A stretch of 45,960 bases of DNA, taken from the NCBI GenBank assembly GCA_016280915.1, contig JAEEHQ010000030.1, positions 1-45,960 of the forward strand, read 5' to 3'. Position numbers and translations under genes: made by a program. Below the pieces are notes generated by a model that saw nothing but the letters and a program-made list of their open reading frames with translations, ran no database searches and had not been told where the DNA came from. Shown piece after piece: positions 31,263 through 39,974 of the stretch (position 1 is its first letter; every line of letters starts with the position of its first letter). This stretch comes from Bacteroidales bacterium. GTDB taxonomy: Bacteria; Bacteroidota; Bacteroidia; Bacteroidales; P3.

Positions 31263-31400
31263 AGTATAAAATGTTTTTAATATGTTTTCTATTTAGTGTT
31301 TCGTGTTTCTAAAAAATTGTACTTTTTCCAACCAATCTCCTTATTAACCTCAAAAAAGTTTTTTTATTGTGTGGCATGAAGATTTTTTTGCAATCGGACT

Positions 31401-34400
31401 TCACGCTGCTCTGCTGCCCATCAGTTCGCCAATTTTCTCGATGGCCTGCTGGATGCTGGACACGCCGTCGCAAAGGAGGGAGAGACGGCCTTTCGCCTCA
31501 CGCAGATGCATGGTTTGAGGGTGGTCTTGGGCGCAGCGTATCATCTTGGAGAAGTTGAGAGAATGGTAGAATGGATTCTCCTGATTGGAAACGAAGAAGA
31601 GTGCGAGCTTGTTCTGCTTGAGGACGATTTTTTCGATGCCGAACTCCTTGGCCATGCGGCGCATGGTGATGGTTTTGATGAGTTCCTGGGTGGCTGTGGG
31701 GATGGGACCGAAACGGTCGATAAGGCGCTCGCGATAGCGGTCGAGCTCTTGGTCGGTAGTGAGGTCGTTAAGCTCTTTGTAAAGGAGAAGTCGTTCGCTG
31801 ACGCTGGTGACATAGTCGTCGGGCAGCAGCACCTCCAAATCGGTCTCAATGACACACTCCCTCACATATTCTTTATTATCCTCTACCTCCTGCTGAAATA
31901 GCTCCTTGAAATCGGTCTCCTTGAGCTCCTCGATGGCCTCATTGAGAATCTTGTGATACATGTCGTATCCGATGTCGCTGATGAAGCCGCTCTGCTCAGC
32001 TCCAAGGATATTGCCGGCCCCACGGATATCCAGGTCGCGCATGGCGATATTCAATCCGCTGCCAATAGTACTGAACTCCTCGATAGCCTTCAGGCGTTTC
32101 TGAGCCTCGTCGGTGAGGACGCTGTAGGAGGGGATGAGCATATAGCAGAAAGCTTTCTTATTGCTGCGTCCCACGCGACCACGCATCTGGTGGAGGTCAC
32201 TGAGTCCGAAATTCTGAGCATTGTTAATAATCATGGTATTGGCATTGGGAATGTCCAGTCCATTCTCAATGATGGAGGTGGCGACAAGTACATCGACCTC
32301 TCCCTCGAGGAATCGCATCATGGTGTCCTCGACCTGTTTGCCGTCCATCTGCCCATGAGCCATGGCCACACGGGCATCCGGTACCAAACGGCTGACAAGT
32401 CCCTGCATCTCGGGCAGATTCTCCACTCGATTGCTAACAAAGAATACCTGACCGCCGCGGGAAATCTCATAGCGGATAGCGTCGCGGATAACCTCCTCGT
32501 CGAAGCTGCAGAGCTCGGTCTGTATGGGCTGACGGTTGGGGGGAGCTGTGCGGATGACACTAAGGTCGCGGGCACCCATGAGGGAGAACTGCAGCGTGCG
32601 TGGAATGGGGGTGGCGGTGAGGGTAAGGCAGTCGACATTGACCTTCATCTGGCGCAATTTTTCCTTGGCGCTGACACCGAATTTCTGTTCCTCGTCAATA
32701 ATCAAAAGCCCGAGGTCTTTAAATTTAAGGCTCTTGTTGGTGATGGCATGGGTGCCGATGAGGATATCAATCTTGCCCTCCTCGACTCGCTTATAAATAT
32801 CCTTTTTGTCCTTTGCGCTGCGGAAACGATTGAGGTAATCTACATTGACGGGAAGTCCCTTGAGGCGGTCGGTGAAAGTATTGTAGTGTTGGAAAGCGAG
32901 GATGGTGTTGGGCACCAATACGGCCACCTGCTTCGAGTCGCAGACAGCCTTGAAAGCGGCACGGATGGCCACCTCGGTCTTGCCAAAGCCCACGTCGCCA
33001 CATATCAATCGATCCATGGGCGCGGAGTCCTCCATGTCGTGCTTGACCTCCTGCGTGGCCTTAAGTTGGTCGGGGGTGTCCTCATAAAAGAAAGAGGCCT
33101 CGAGCTGCTCCTGCAAGTAGCTATCGGCACTAAAGGCAAAGCCTTTGGAAGCCTTGCGCTTGGCATAGAGGGCAATGAGGTCCTTGGCAATATCCTTGAC
33201 CTGCTTCTTGGTTTTCTGCTTCAGCACCTGCCAGGTGTTGCTGCCCAGCCGATTGAGGGTGGGGGCTGTACCTTCCTTGCCCACATAGCGACTGATTTTG
33301 TGCAGGCCGTGAATGCTGATATAGAGGGTATCGTTGTTCTTGTATAGCAACCGGATAACCTCCTGGGTATGACCATTGGTGGTGATTTTCTCCAATCCGC
33401 TGAAACGTCCCACGCCATAGTCGATATGGGTCACGTAATCGCCGGGCTTCAACTCAAAGAGCTCTTTAAGGGTGAGGGCCTGGTGGGCATCGCTAAGGTC
33501 GCGGACGGTATATTTGTGATAACGTTCGAAGATTTCGTGGTCGGTGAAACAAACCAGCTGCTCCGCCTCGTCAACAAAGCCATGGTTGAGCTGGCATTGC
33601 AGAAACTGAACTTGCGAGATAGGGTTATTAATGGTGATACCTTGCCCCTTGGCGATGGCAATAACATCCACATGCGTTTCGGCCGTGGCAAAGACTTTTT
33701 CCAAACGCCGCTGCTGCTGCTCGTTAGCAATGGTGATGAGAATCTTGTAGCCTTTGTCGCGATAGTTGCTGAGGGTGTCGATGAGCATGTCGAACTGTTT
33801 GTGGAAAGCGGGCTGCACCACCGACTGGGTCACCAGTTGATCGGCCTTGCTGAAATAGGTGCTGTTGCCCTGCTCAATAATGCGGCAACGCAGAAGCGAC
33901 TTGATGAACTCGTTGCCCGAGCAATAGTACTGCTCATCGCGCCCTGCATTGGCAAAGAGGGTCTCGAGGGTTTCGCTCACGAACATCAGCCCTTGCACCC
34001 ACACCAGGTCGTTGCTACCAAAATAGTGGAGCAGGGGGACCTTCTCCTCAACGGTGATCACATCCTGCGCGCGGCGCTCCATGTTGGGCAGGACACTTAT
34101 TTGGTCGTATTGCTTGATGGAGAGCTGACTCACGGGGTCGAAAGTGCGGAGGGAATCTATCTCATCATCGAAAAATTCAATTCGGTAAGGATGCTCATTG
34201 GCGTAGGAGAAGACATCGATAATGCCGCCACGAACAGCGAATTGCCCAGGATCTACCACGAAGTCTACCCGCTCGAAATCGTAGTCCTGCAGCACCTCCA
34301 TCACATGGTCCATTTCCATCTTAGCCCCTTTGCTGAGACGCAAGGTGTTGCGGGTGAGGGTACGGCTGGAGACAACTTTCTCGCTCAACGCCTCGGGATA

Positions 34401-34832
34401 GGTGACCACCAGCAGGTTGCGGCCACTATTGAGTTGTTTGACCACCTCGCTGCGTTGCATGACATTGGCGTTGTCGGTGACAAAAAGATCGCCTCCGTCG
34501 TCTTCCACCTTCTTGCCCAACCCCATGGGTCCGGATGGACGGCGGTTCTTGCGGTAGGAGGAAGGGAAGAGCAGCACACGTTTCTGTTCCAGCTCGGCGT
34601 CAGCCTCATCCAATAGTGTTTCCAAATCGTTCAGCAGATAATAGGCCTCTTCTTTATTGCCCGCAATAAAGAGCTGACCTTTGTCGGGCTGGTTCAAAGC
34701 CAATGCCGCCGCCACCGCGGCTGGCATTGAGCCCACCATTCCGGTGATATGCAATCGGTCTTTCCCGGAGAGCAAGAACGCTCCCAGTTGTTCAACAATC
34801 TTCGAATGACGGTATAAATCGGTTAAGAGCAT
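31401..34832 (-). CDS. mfd: Transcription-repair coupling factor Mfd
   Basis: This 1143-residue protein displaces RNA polymerase stalled at DNA lesions and recruits UvrA. The N-terminal UvrB-homology region runs to ~330 ('FVVDPGQFAVRGGIIDVFSY', 'YRIEFFDDEIDSLRTFDP'). The RNA-polymerase-interaction domain follows ('GDYVTHIDYGVGRFSGLEKI'). The helicase motor has Walker A GDVGFGKT (612-619), DEEQ box 'LLIIDEEQKFGVSAKE', 'LTLTATPIPRTLQFSLMG' and 'ATSIIENGLDIPNANT', and the C-terminal TRCF domain ends near residue 1130. Length and order are normal. It lies between a small secreted basic protein gene upstream and DUF1573 downstream, all on the minus strand. Confidence 0.97.
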   Translation of the reverse strand: MLLTDLYRHSKIVEQLGAFLLSGKDRLHITGMVGSMPAAVAAALALNQPDKGQLFIAGNKEEAYYLLNDLETLLDEADAELEQKRVLLFPSSYRKNRRPSGPMGLGKKVEDDGGDLFVTDNANVMQRSEVVKQLNSGRNLLVVTYPEALSEKVVSSRTLTRNTLRLSKGAKMEMDHVMEVLQDYDFERVDFVVDPGQFAVRGGIIDVFSYANEHPYRIEFFDDEIDSLRTFDPVSQLSIKQYDQISVLPNMERRAQDVITVEEKVPLLHYFGSNDLVWVQGLMFVSETLETLFANAGRDEQYYCSGNEFIKSLLRCRIIEQGNSTYFSKADQLVTQSVVQPAFHKQFDMLIDTLSNYRDKGYKILITIANEQQQRRLEKVFATAETHVDVIAIAKGQGITINNPISQVQFLQCQLNHGFVDEAEQLVCFTDHEIFERYHKYTVRDLSDAHQALTLKELFELKPGDYVTHIDYGVGRFSGLEKITTNGHTQEVIRLLYKNNDTLYISIHGLHKISRYVGKEGTAPTLNRLGSNTWQVLKQKTKKQVKDIAKDLIALYAKRKASKGFAFSADSYLQEQLEASFFYEDTPDQLKATQEVKHDMEDSAPMDRLICGDVGFGKTEVAIRAAFKAVCDSKQVAVLVPNTILAFQHYNTFTDRLKGLPVNVDYLNRFRSAKDKKDIYKRVEEGKIDILIGTHAITNKSLKFKDLGLLIIDEEQKFGVSAKEKLRQMKVNVDCLTLTATPIPRTLQFSLMGARDLSVIRTAPPNRQPIQTELCSFDEEVIRDAIRYEISRGGQVFFVSNRVENLPEMQGLVSRLVPDARVAMAHGQMDGKQVEDTMMRFLEGEVDVLVATSIIENGLDIPNANTMIINNAQNFGLSDLHQMRGRVGRSNKKAFCYMLIPSYSVLTDEAQKRLKAIEEFSTIGSGLNIAMRDLDIRGAGNILGAEQSGFISDIGYDMYHKILNEAIEELKETDFKELFQQEVEDNKEYVRECVIETDLEVLLPDDYVTSVSERLLLYKELNDLTTDQELDRYRERLIDRFGPIPTATQELIKTITMRRMAKEFGIEKIVLKQNKLALFFVSNQENPFYHSLNFSKMIRCAQDHPQTMHLREAKGRLSLLCDGVSSIQQAIEKIGELMGSRAA

Positions 34833-34936
34833 GGGGTTTTTAGTTAGTTGAGTGATTGAGGTTTTGAAGAATGGGCATCAAGGATATATTTCAACTTATC
34901 ATGACAGGTGCGACGTTAACAATTAACTGAGAGCCG

Positions 34937-35332
34937 TCACTCTATCGCCACCGTGTCCAGCACAAGGGTGTCGTGGCGGGTGCTGTCGCGGTAGAAGAAG
35001 CCTTCTATTCTTCCTCTCAGAGCGGCCATGCGGCGGCGGTTGTTCAAGGCGGTGAGTTTGCGGCGGTAGCGGCCTCGATGTTTGTTGAACTCCTCGAGCT
35101 GATCCACAGAGAGCCTTTTTTGGTAGTACCACCTGTAGCGACGCAAAAACCGACGTTCGGTTCGCTGCACCTTAACCAACGTATCACCATGGAAAGCCTC
35201 AAAGGGATAGGATGTCACCTCATCCACAAAGAGTTGATACTGCGACAGGAACTTTTCGGCACGGGTAGGGATCTTTTGTGCCCATCCGCATAGGGGCAAC
35301 AACACCAATAGCACAACAAGCAATCTCCGCAT
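34937..35332 (-). CDS. Small secreted basic protein of unknown function
   Basis: This 131-residue protein has a signal peptide (MRRLLVVLLVLLPLCGWA-Q) and a mature part very rich in Arg ('RTERRFLRRYRWYYQKR', 'RGRYRRKLTALNNRRRM'), which predicts helices. No family is recognised. It begins 9 bp after the porX stop on the same strand, so it is likely co-transcribed with porX, and it might be linked to the T9SS or the envelope. That link is by position only. It ends ~104 bp before mfd. Confidence 0.75.
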   Translation of the reverse strand: MRRLLVVLLVLLPLCGWAQKIPTRAEKFLSQYQLFVDEVTSYPFEAFHGDTLVKVQRTERRFLRRYRWYYQKRLSVDQLEEFNKHRGRYRRKLTALNNRRRMAALRGRIEGFFYRDSTRHDTLVLDTVAIE

Positions 35333-35341
35333 AGTCGACGA

Positions 35342-36901
35342 CTATTTATTTCTCAACGTAATGAATGGTATCAGCACCTCTTCCAATGACACACCTCCGT
35401 GTTGGAAGGTGTTGGTATAGTACTGCACATACTGGTTGTAGTTGTTGGGGTAGGCGAAAAAGTCGTTCTCGTGGCAGAAGATATAGGGCGATGTGATATG
35501 GCGGCGAGGCAGGAAGATCTTGGCAGGCTCTTTCACCTCAAAGACCTCCTTGGGATTGTAGTCGAGAAGCCGACCCTGCTTGTAGCGCAGATTGACGCTC
35601 ACGCTGACATCCCCCTTCACACGCACCGGACGGTCGATGCGCACCGAGCCATGGTCGGTGGTAATGATGACATTCACATCCCTGCTGCTCAAAAAGCGGA
35701 GGGCCTCCATCAGCGGCGAGTGCTCAAACCAGCTGAGGGTGACCGAACGATAGGCCTTTTCGTCTATGGCCAACTCGCGCACGATGTTGGAGTCGGTGCT
35801 GGCGTGCGAAAGCATGTCGACAAAATTGTAGATAATCACATTCAGTTTGTTTTGCATCATATTGGGCATGCCTTCTACCAGGCGGTGGCCAAACTGGGCA
35901 TTGATAACCTTGCTGTAGCTGTGCTTGATATTGAAGCCATTGCGACGCAGATTCTCGTCAAGCAGCTCATTCTCATACTGATTCTTAAATCCCTCCTGAT
36001 CTTCATTCACCCAATATTGTGGATACTTGCGCTCTATCTCGGAGGGCATCAGTCCTCCAAACATGGCGTTGCGGGCAAACTGGGTGGTGGTGGGCAATAT
36101 GGAGTAATAGAGGTCATCTTCCACCGTGTGTAGATATTTCTCAATTGCAGGTTGCAGGTATTTCCATTGGTCGTACCTGAAATTGTCTATCACAATGAGA
36201 AAAGTAGGTTTCTCCTCGCGCAGCAAAGGGAATAGCTTCTCGCGCAACACCATGGTGGAGAGCATGGGCTTGTCAGCATTGGGACTGTTCAACCAATCGA
36301 CGTAGTTCTTTTCGTAATACTTGCAGAAGAGCTGATTGGCTTCGGCCCTCTGCGAGGCAAAGATATCGTGGATATTCTTATCGTCGGTGTTGCTCAATTC
36401 CAAGTCCCAATAGACCAACTTTCGGTAGAGCTGTTTCCATTCCTCATGGTCCAACCTGCCGGCCAGTTCCATGCCTATCTCGCGAAACTGCTGTTGGTAG
36501 CCCAGCGTGGAGTGCTCGCTCTGCAGGCGGCTGGCATCGGTATGTTTTTTGATGGCCATCAGTATCTGATTGGGATTCACCGGCTTGATGAGATAGTCGC
36601 TAATCTTGCTACCCAACGCCTGATCCATGATGTGCTCCTCTTCGCTCTTGGTTATCATCACAACGGGTATCTGAGGATATTTCGACTTAATCTGACCCAA
36701 CGTGTCCAAACCGCTCAGGCCCGGCATATTTTCATCCAAAAAAACAATATTTATATCGTTGGGAGCCTCTTCCAGCTCATCCAACGCCTCTGTGCCGCTG
36801 GTGACAGGAATGACATCATAGCCGCGCTCCTTTAGGAAGAGTATGTGGGGTTTAAGAAGGTCGATCTCATCGTCGGCCCATAAGATGGTGATAGCGTCCA
36901 T
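35342..36901 (-). CDS. porX: PorX, response regulator with PglZ domain (T9SS regulator)
   Basis: This 519-residue protein has an N-terminal receiver domain with 'ILWADDEIDLLKPHILFL' (Asp 10/11), phospho-acceptor Asp 56 in 'IVFLDENMPGLSGLDTL', 'VVMITKSEEEHI' and Lys in 'YLIKPVNP'. The C-terminal ~300 residues are a PglZ (alkaline-phosphatase-like) domain: 'FLIVIDNFRYDQW', 'LPTTTQFARNAMFGGLMPSE' and 'VNVIITTDHGSVRID'. In Porphyromonas gingivalis PorX partners with the PorY kinase and the SigP sigma factor to control T9SS genes, and its PglZ domain is a nucleotide phosphodiesterase. No porY is next to it, as usual. It is followed by the small basic protein gene (9 bp). Together with the PorP/OmpA-like pair it supports an active T9SS. 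Confidence 0.95.
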   Translation of the reverse strand: MDAITILWADDEIDLLKPHILFLKERGYDVIPVTSGTEALDELEEAPNDINIVFLDENMPGLSGLDTLGQIKSKYPQIPVVMITKSEEEHIMDQALGSKISDYLIKPVNPNQILMAIKKHTDASRLQSEHSTLGYQQQFREIGMELAGRLDHEEWKQLYRKLVYWDLELSNTDDKNIHDIFASQRAEANQLFCKYYEKNYVDWLNSPNADKPMLSTMVLREKLFPLLREEKPTFLIVIDNFRYDQWKYLQPAIEKYLHTVEDDLYYSILPTTTQFARNAMFGGLMPSEIERKYPQYWVNEDQEGFKNQYENELLDENLRRNGFNIKHSYSKVINAQFGHRLVEGMPNMMQNKLNVIIYNFVDMLSHASTDSNIVRELAIDEKAYRSVTLSWFEHSPLMEALRFLSSRDVNVIITTDHGSVRIDRPVRVKGDVSVSVNLRYKQGRLLDYNPKEVFEVKEPAKIFLPRRHITSPYIFCHENDFFAYPNNYNQYVQYYTNTFQHGGVSLEEVLIPFITLRNK

Positions 36902-37003
36902 GTTGTTAGTTTACGTTCTTAGTTTTCTACATTCGTGTTATCCGTCAACAAACCTGCAGTTCTTCTCCAACCCTGTCTTCGGATAAAATCATTCCAATAA
37001 CGC

Positions 37004-37011
37004 AAACTTAA
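37004..37011 (-). promoter_or_regulatory. Candidate -7 promoter box of porX
   Basis: On the minus strand TAAGTTTG matches TAnnTTTG, ~100 bases before the porX ATG. There is no good -33 TTG at the usual distance. Confidence 0.4.
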
Positions 37012-37256
37012 AAAAAATATTGTATCGTCCACACCCACTCTTCTAACTTCCATCTGCGTGGGGACCGCCAACAAATACCACTTGCATAAAAGTCATTAAA
37101 AAGTACTTATCGTACCCCTCAAATTCTCCATCGAAGCCCAGTTTTTACCCCATTTTTGCACCCTCAATAGTATATTAACATTTGTTAAAGTTTTCCGTTA
37201 AATAGTTGACACTGATTAGGGGTTGTGTTAAAGAAAGGTTTCAAACGTTGAAAAAT

Positions 37257-37287
37257 TTTGCCATGTCAGAAAAAGTTAGTACTTTTG
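37257..37287 (+). promoter_or_regulatory. Promoter of the initiator tRNA
   Basis: TTTG at 37257-37260 and TACTTTTG at 37280-37287, 19 bases apart, form a complete Bacteroidota -33/-7 promoter. The tRNA starts 29 bases later. Confidence 0.75.
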
Positions 37288-37316
37288 CACCCGAATTCAA
37301 CAGATGAATTAAGCAT

Positions 37317-37391
<75 letters not shown>

Positions 37392-37553
37392 AGCAGGACA
37401 AGTCAGTTGGCTTGTCCTTTTTGTTGCCACTAACCCTCCTGCTACCAATAGCTTAAAGCTCTTTCTATATATTTTAAAACAACTTTCTTCTATCTTTTTA
37501 CTACTATATCAAAAAATAATTGTATTTTTACACATTGAAAGAAAGCAATTATT

Positions 37554-37739
37554 ATGATAACAGAACGCGACAGATGGGTGTTTGACAACCTCGACATTTT
37601 TGACGAGAACGAGGAACGTACCGATATGGATGCCAATACGTTCTTTGAGTTAATGGAAGAAATGGTGAACAAGCATTACGATGCGAAAGAGGTTGTAAAA
37701 AATAGCTATCATAAGGCACCGCGCGTCGCTACGTGTTAA
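37554..37739 (+). CDS. Small acidic ORF, hypothetical
   Basis: This 61-residue protein (MITERDRWVFDNLDIFDENE...) is Asp/Glu-rich, with a helix-like middle 'ANTFFELMEEMVNKHYDAKE', and has no recognised family. A TA-rich stretch TATTTTTA (37523-37530) resembles a -7 box, lacking only the final G. It lies between tRNA-fMet and a bidirectional terminator and reads as a plausible small gene, but could be chance. Confidence 0.5.
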   Translation: MITERDRWVFDNLDIFDENEERTDMDANTFFELMEEMVNKHYDAKEVVKNSYHKAPRVATC

Positions 37740-37896
37740 GAAATTCTACGAAAACACACTGCTTCATCACAAAACCTTTCCTTTTCAAAAGGAAACAAGC
37801 CTCCTTTTTGTCCATTACGCCTTCCTGACAGCCAACTTCATATCGTGGTAGGGTGGAGGTATTCAGTTGGAACGCGGATGCAACCGGCTGCTGACA

Positions 37897-37939
37897 AAAA
37901 ATCCCACGGCAATAGCATTGCTTCTTGCCGTGGGATTTT
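37897..37939. terminator. Bidirectional terminator
   Basis: AAAATCCCACGGCAA (37898-37912) pairs perfectly with TTGCCGTGGGATTTT (37925-37939), a 15-bp stem with a 12-base loop. It has Ts after it on the plus strand and, on the minus strand, TTTTTTGTC, so it serves both the small ORF and the Cthe_2159-type gene. Confidence 0.9.
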
Positions 37940-37982
37940 ATCAGTCATGGAGAGACCCCTATAAGGTCCACAAGCTGACCTC

Positions 37983-39950
37983 CTATCTCATCTTCACATA
38001 TTTCACCCCGTTCTGGATATAGATGCCTCGGAAGTCTGCCGGTACTGAGGTACCCAGCAGGCGACCGTCAAGCGAGTAGATGCGGCCATCCTTGACAGCT
38101 TGTTCGGCTTCGACCTCATCGATTCCCACGGGGCCACCCATATAGGTCAGCGATACCGCAGAACCACCCTCTCCTGTGGCATCCAAATAACAATGGTCCT
38201 CAAAAATACTCGTGCCACCATTCACCGTAACCCCACTGGTGAGCGTAGGCGTAGATGGGGTAGAAATGACAATGGCCGACGAGCTGCCACCAGGACCGTG
38301 ACCACCGCCAGGGCCGTGACCGCCACCCGTGCTAATCGTCGGCGTGAGGAAGGCTATCGCTTCGTCGCCATAAGTCAGCAGATACCATGTATTGCTATTC
38401 AACGTCGAGGCCTGGTAACAGGTCTGGCTCATAGAGCTCCCCTGCTCCAGTCGACTGATGGCAATGATGGTTCCGCCATTGACGTAAAGACGCTTGCCCT
38501 CTTCGGTGTTGGCATCGATGGCCACCTCTGCCCCCGAGGCTCCGATGGCATACACCAAGCCCCCATTGATATAGCAATTGCCGTTGGCATCGAGGCCGTC
38601 GTTATTGGTGGAGCGGGAATAGACATATCCCCCGTTGATGGTCATATTCTGTGCCGAGTTGATGCAGTCGTCATGGGCATCAACATAGATTTCTCCGCCG
38701 GTGATTTCCAAGGTATTCTTACTCTCAATACCCTCGCCGTTGGTGCCGCTGGTGGTCACTCTCACAATGCCGCCACTCACCAGCAGACCGCCACTATAGG
38801 TGTAGCTGTTGCCATTCTCCGTCTTCAAGCCTGCCTTGATGCCTTTGGGCGAAGAATAATAGGCGCTGCTGACGCGGTCGGTATTCCCTGTGTAGTTGGT
38901 GTTCTCATAGTTGCCATCGTTATAGTAGAGGCCGCCTGTGGTAACCACCGTAATGTCACCACCTGCTATGGTCAGCACGCTGTCGCACTTCATGCCCTTG
39001 CCACCCGAACCGGTGGAGGTGAGCGCTATCGTACCGCCGCTGATATGGATACTGCCGTCGGCACTCATGCCGCAGGCTGCCTTGGTCTCTTGGTCTTCCT
39101 CGTCCCAGGTGCCAATACCGCTGGTGGTCACATTGATGGTAGGTTCACCGCTGACAAACAAGTCACCTGCAGCCTTGACCCCCTTGGCAGCAACAGCCTC
39201 ACAATTGATGGTGAGGGTGCCGCCGCTGATGTAGATATTGCCCGAGTCCTCATCCTCATGGTCGGCGGTCTCGCCGGTGGAGACATCGCCCTCCAAGTCA
39301 CATTGGATGCCGTCGTCGCTTGTGCCACTAATGGTCACATTGCCGCTCTCCATCAAGAAAAACTGGTTGCACGAAATGCCGTCTCCTACTGCCGAAGTGA
39401 CATGAATCGTGGCATTCTTCACACTAATGTACTCACCCGCCTTAATGCCATGCTTCACGTTGCCCACCACATTGAGGGTACCCTGCTGCTTGAACTCGGC
39501 ATGGCCTTTCACATACAGACAGCCTTTCTGCGACCCGCTCGCCGCATCCACAAGGGTGTTCACCGTTCCGGTCACAACCTTCACATTGATGCGCTTGCCG
39601 TTCTGCACATGCACCGCAGCGCCACTATACACCGGTGTGACATTGGTCAGCGTAAGGCCGTTCAGCTCAAGCGTGGCCTTATAGGAGCCCGACATGTAAA
39701 ACTCGCCATCGACCGACGTGCCGCTGAGCCTGTAAGTAATCTCGGTGGCCAAATCGCTACTCTGAGCAATGCTCACATGAGCACCCTCCTGCGCAACGGT
39801 CAGATACTGCGACACATTATCCGCCACGGCAACCGTTGCCGACGTGCCATTATAAACCACCTCCACCGTGTTGTCGGACGGAGTCTGTGCCTGGGCAACA
39901 CAGGTAACAAGAACGATACCCAGTAATAATAAAAATCTTTTACCAAACAT
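37983..39950 (-). CDS. Secreted carbohydrate-binding-domain (Cthe_2159-type) protein with sorting-like end
   Basis: This 655-residue protein has a signal peptide (MFGKRFLLLLGIVLVTCVAQ) and a long repetitive beta-helix-like middle with rungs such as 'GISCNQFFLMESGNVTISGT', 'DDGIQCDLEGD', 'GKGMKCDSVLTIAGG', 'GEGIESKNTLEITGGEI' and 'NDGLDANGNCYINGGLVYAI', which matches the Cthe_2159 carbohydrate-binding family (pectate-lyase-like fold, Ca2+-binding). A Gly/His/Pro linker (GGGHGPGGGHGPGG) precedes the end 'RIYSLDGRLLGTSVP', 'RGIYIQNGVKYVKMR', typical of Bacteroidales C-terminal anchors or T9SS-type sorting. The function is likely surface polysaccharide binding; no catalytic residues are evident. 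It is 25 bp downstream of the gingipain-like gene and probably co-transcribed. Confidence 0.85.
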   Translation of the reverse strand: MFGKRFLLLLGIVLVTCVAQAQTPSDNTVEVVYNGTSATVAVADNVSQYLTVAQEGAHVSIAQSSDLATEITYRLSGTSVDGEFYMSGSYKATLELNGLTLTNVTPVYSGAAVHVQNGKRINVKVVTGTVNTLVDAASGSQKGCLYVKGHAEFKQQGTLNVVGNVKHGIKAGEYISVKNATIHVTSAVGDGISCNQFFLMESGNVTISGTSDDGIQCDLEGDVSTGETADHEDEDSGNIYISGGTLTINCEAVAAKGVKAAGDLFVSGEPTINVTTSGIGTWDEEDQETKAACGMSADGSIHISGGTIALTSTGSGGKGMKCDSVLTIAGGDITVVTTGGLYYNDGNYENTNYTGNTDRVSSAYYSSPKGIKAGLKTENGNSYTYSGGLLVSGGIVRVTTSGTNGEGIESKNTLEITGGEIYVDAHDDCINSAQNMTINGGYVYSRSTNNDGLDANGNCYINGGLVYAIGASGAEVAIDANTEEGKRLYVNGGTIIAISRLEQGSSMSQTCYQASTLNSNTWYLLTYGDEAIAFLTPTISTGGGHGPGGGHGPGGSSSAIVISTPSTPTLTSGVTVNGGTSIFEDHCYLDATGEGGSAVSLTYMGGPVGIDEVEAEQAVKDGRIYSLDGRLLGTSVPADFRGIYIQNGVKYVKMR

Positions 39951-39974
39951 AGTTTTCTGTATTTAAATATTCAG

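Larger units (their letters stand above)
36902..37316. other. Intergenic region upstream of porX and tRNA-fMet
   Basis: About 415 bases without a gene. It holds a minus-strand TAnnTTTG box (TAAGTTTG, 37004-37011) for porX and a plus-strand promoter for the tRNA. Around 37175-37233 the sequence TTAACATTTGTTAA (perfect 5-bp arms) and three GTTAAA motifs occur in a loose array. A bit of TTTTTGCACCCTC (37152-37164) is like the promoter context seen elsewhere. I see no ORF. Confidence 0.5.

Noticed and set aside
33369..34616. 415-residue plus-strand frame, and 31953-33347 likewise
   Set aside because: Both are shadows of mfd, whose motifs are unmistakable on the minus strand.
38100..39926. 608-residue plus-strand frame
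   Set aside because: Mirror of the repetitive Cthe_2159-type gene; repetitive GC-biased codons often leave the opposite frame open.
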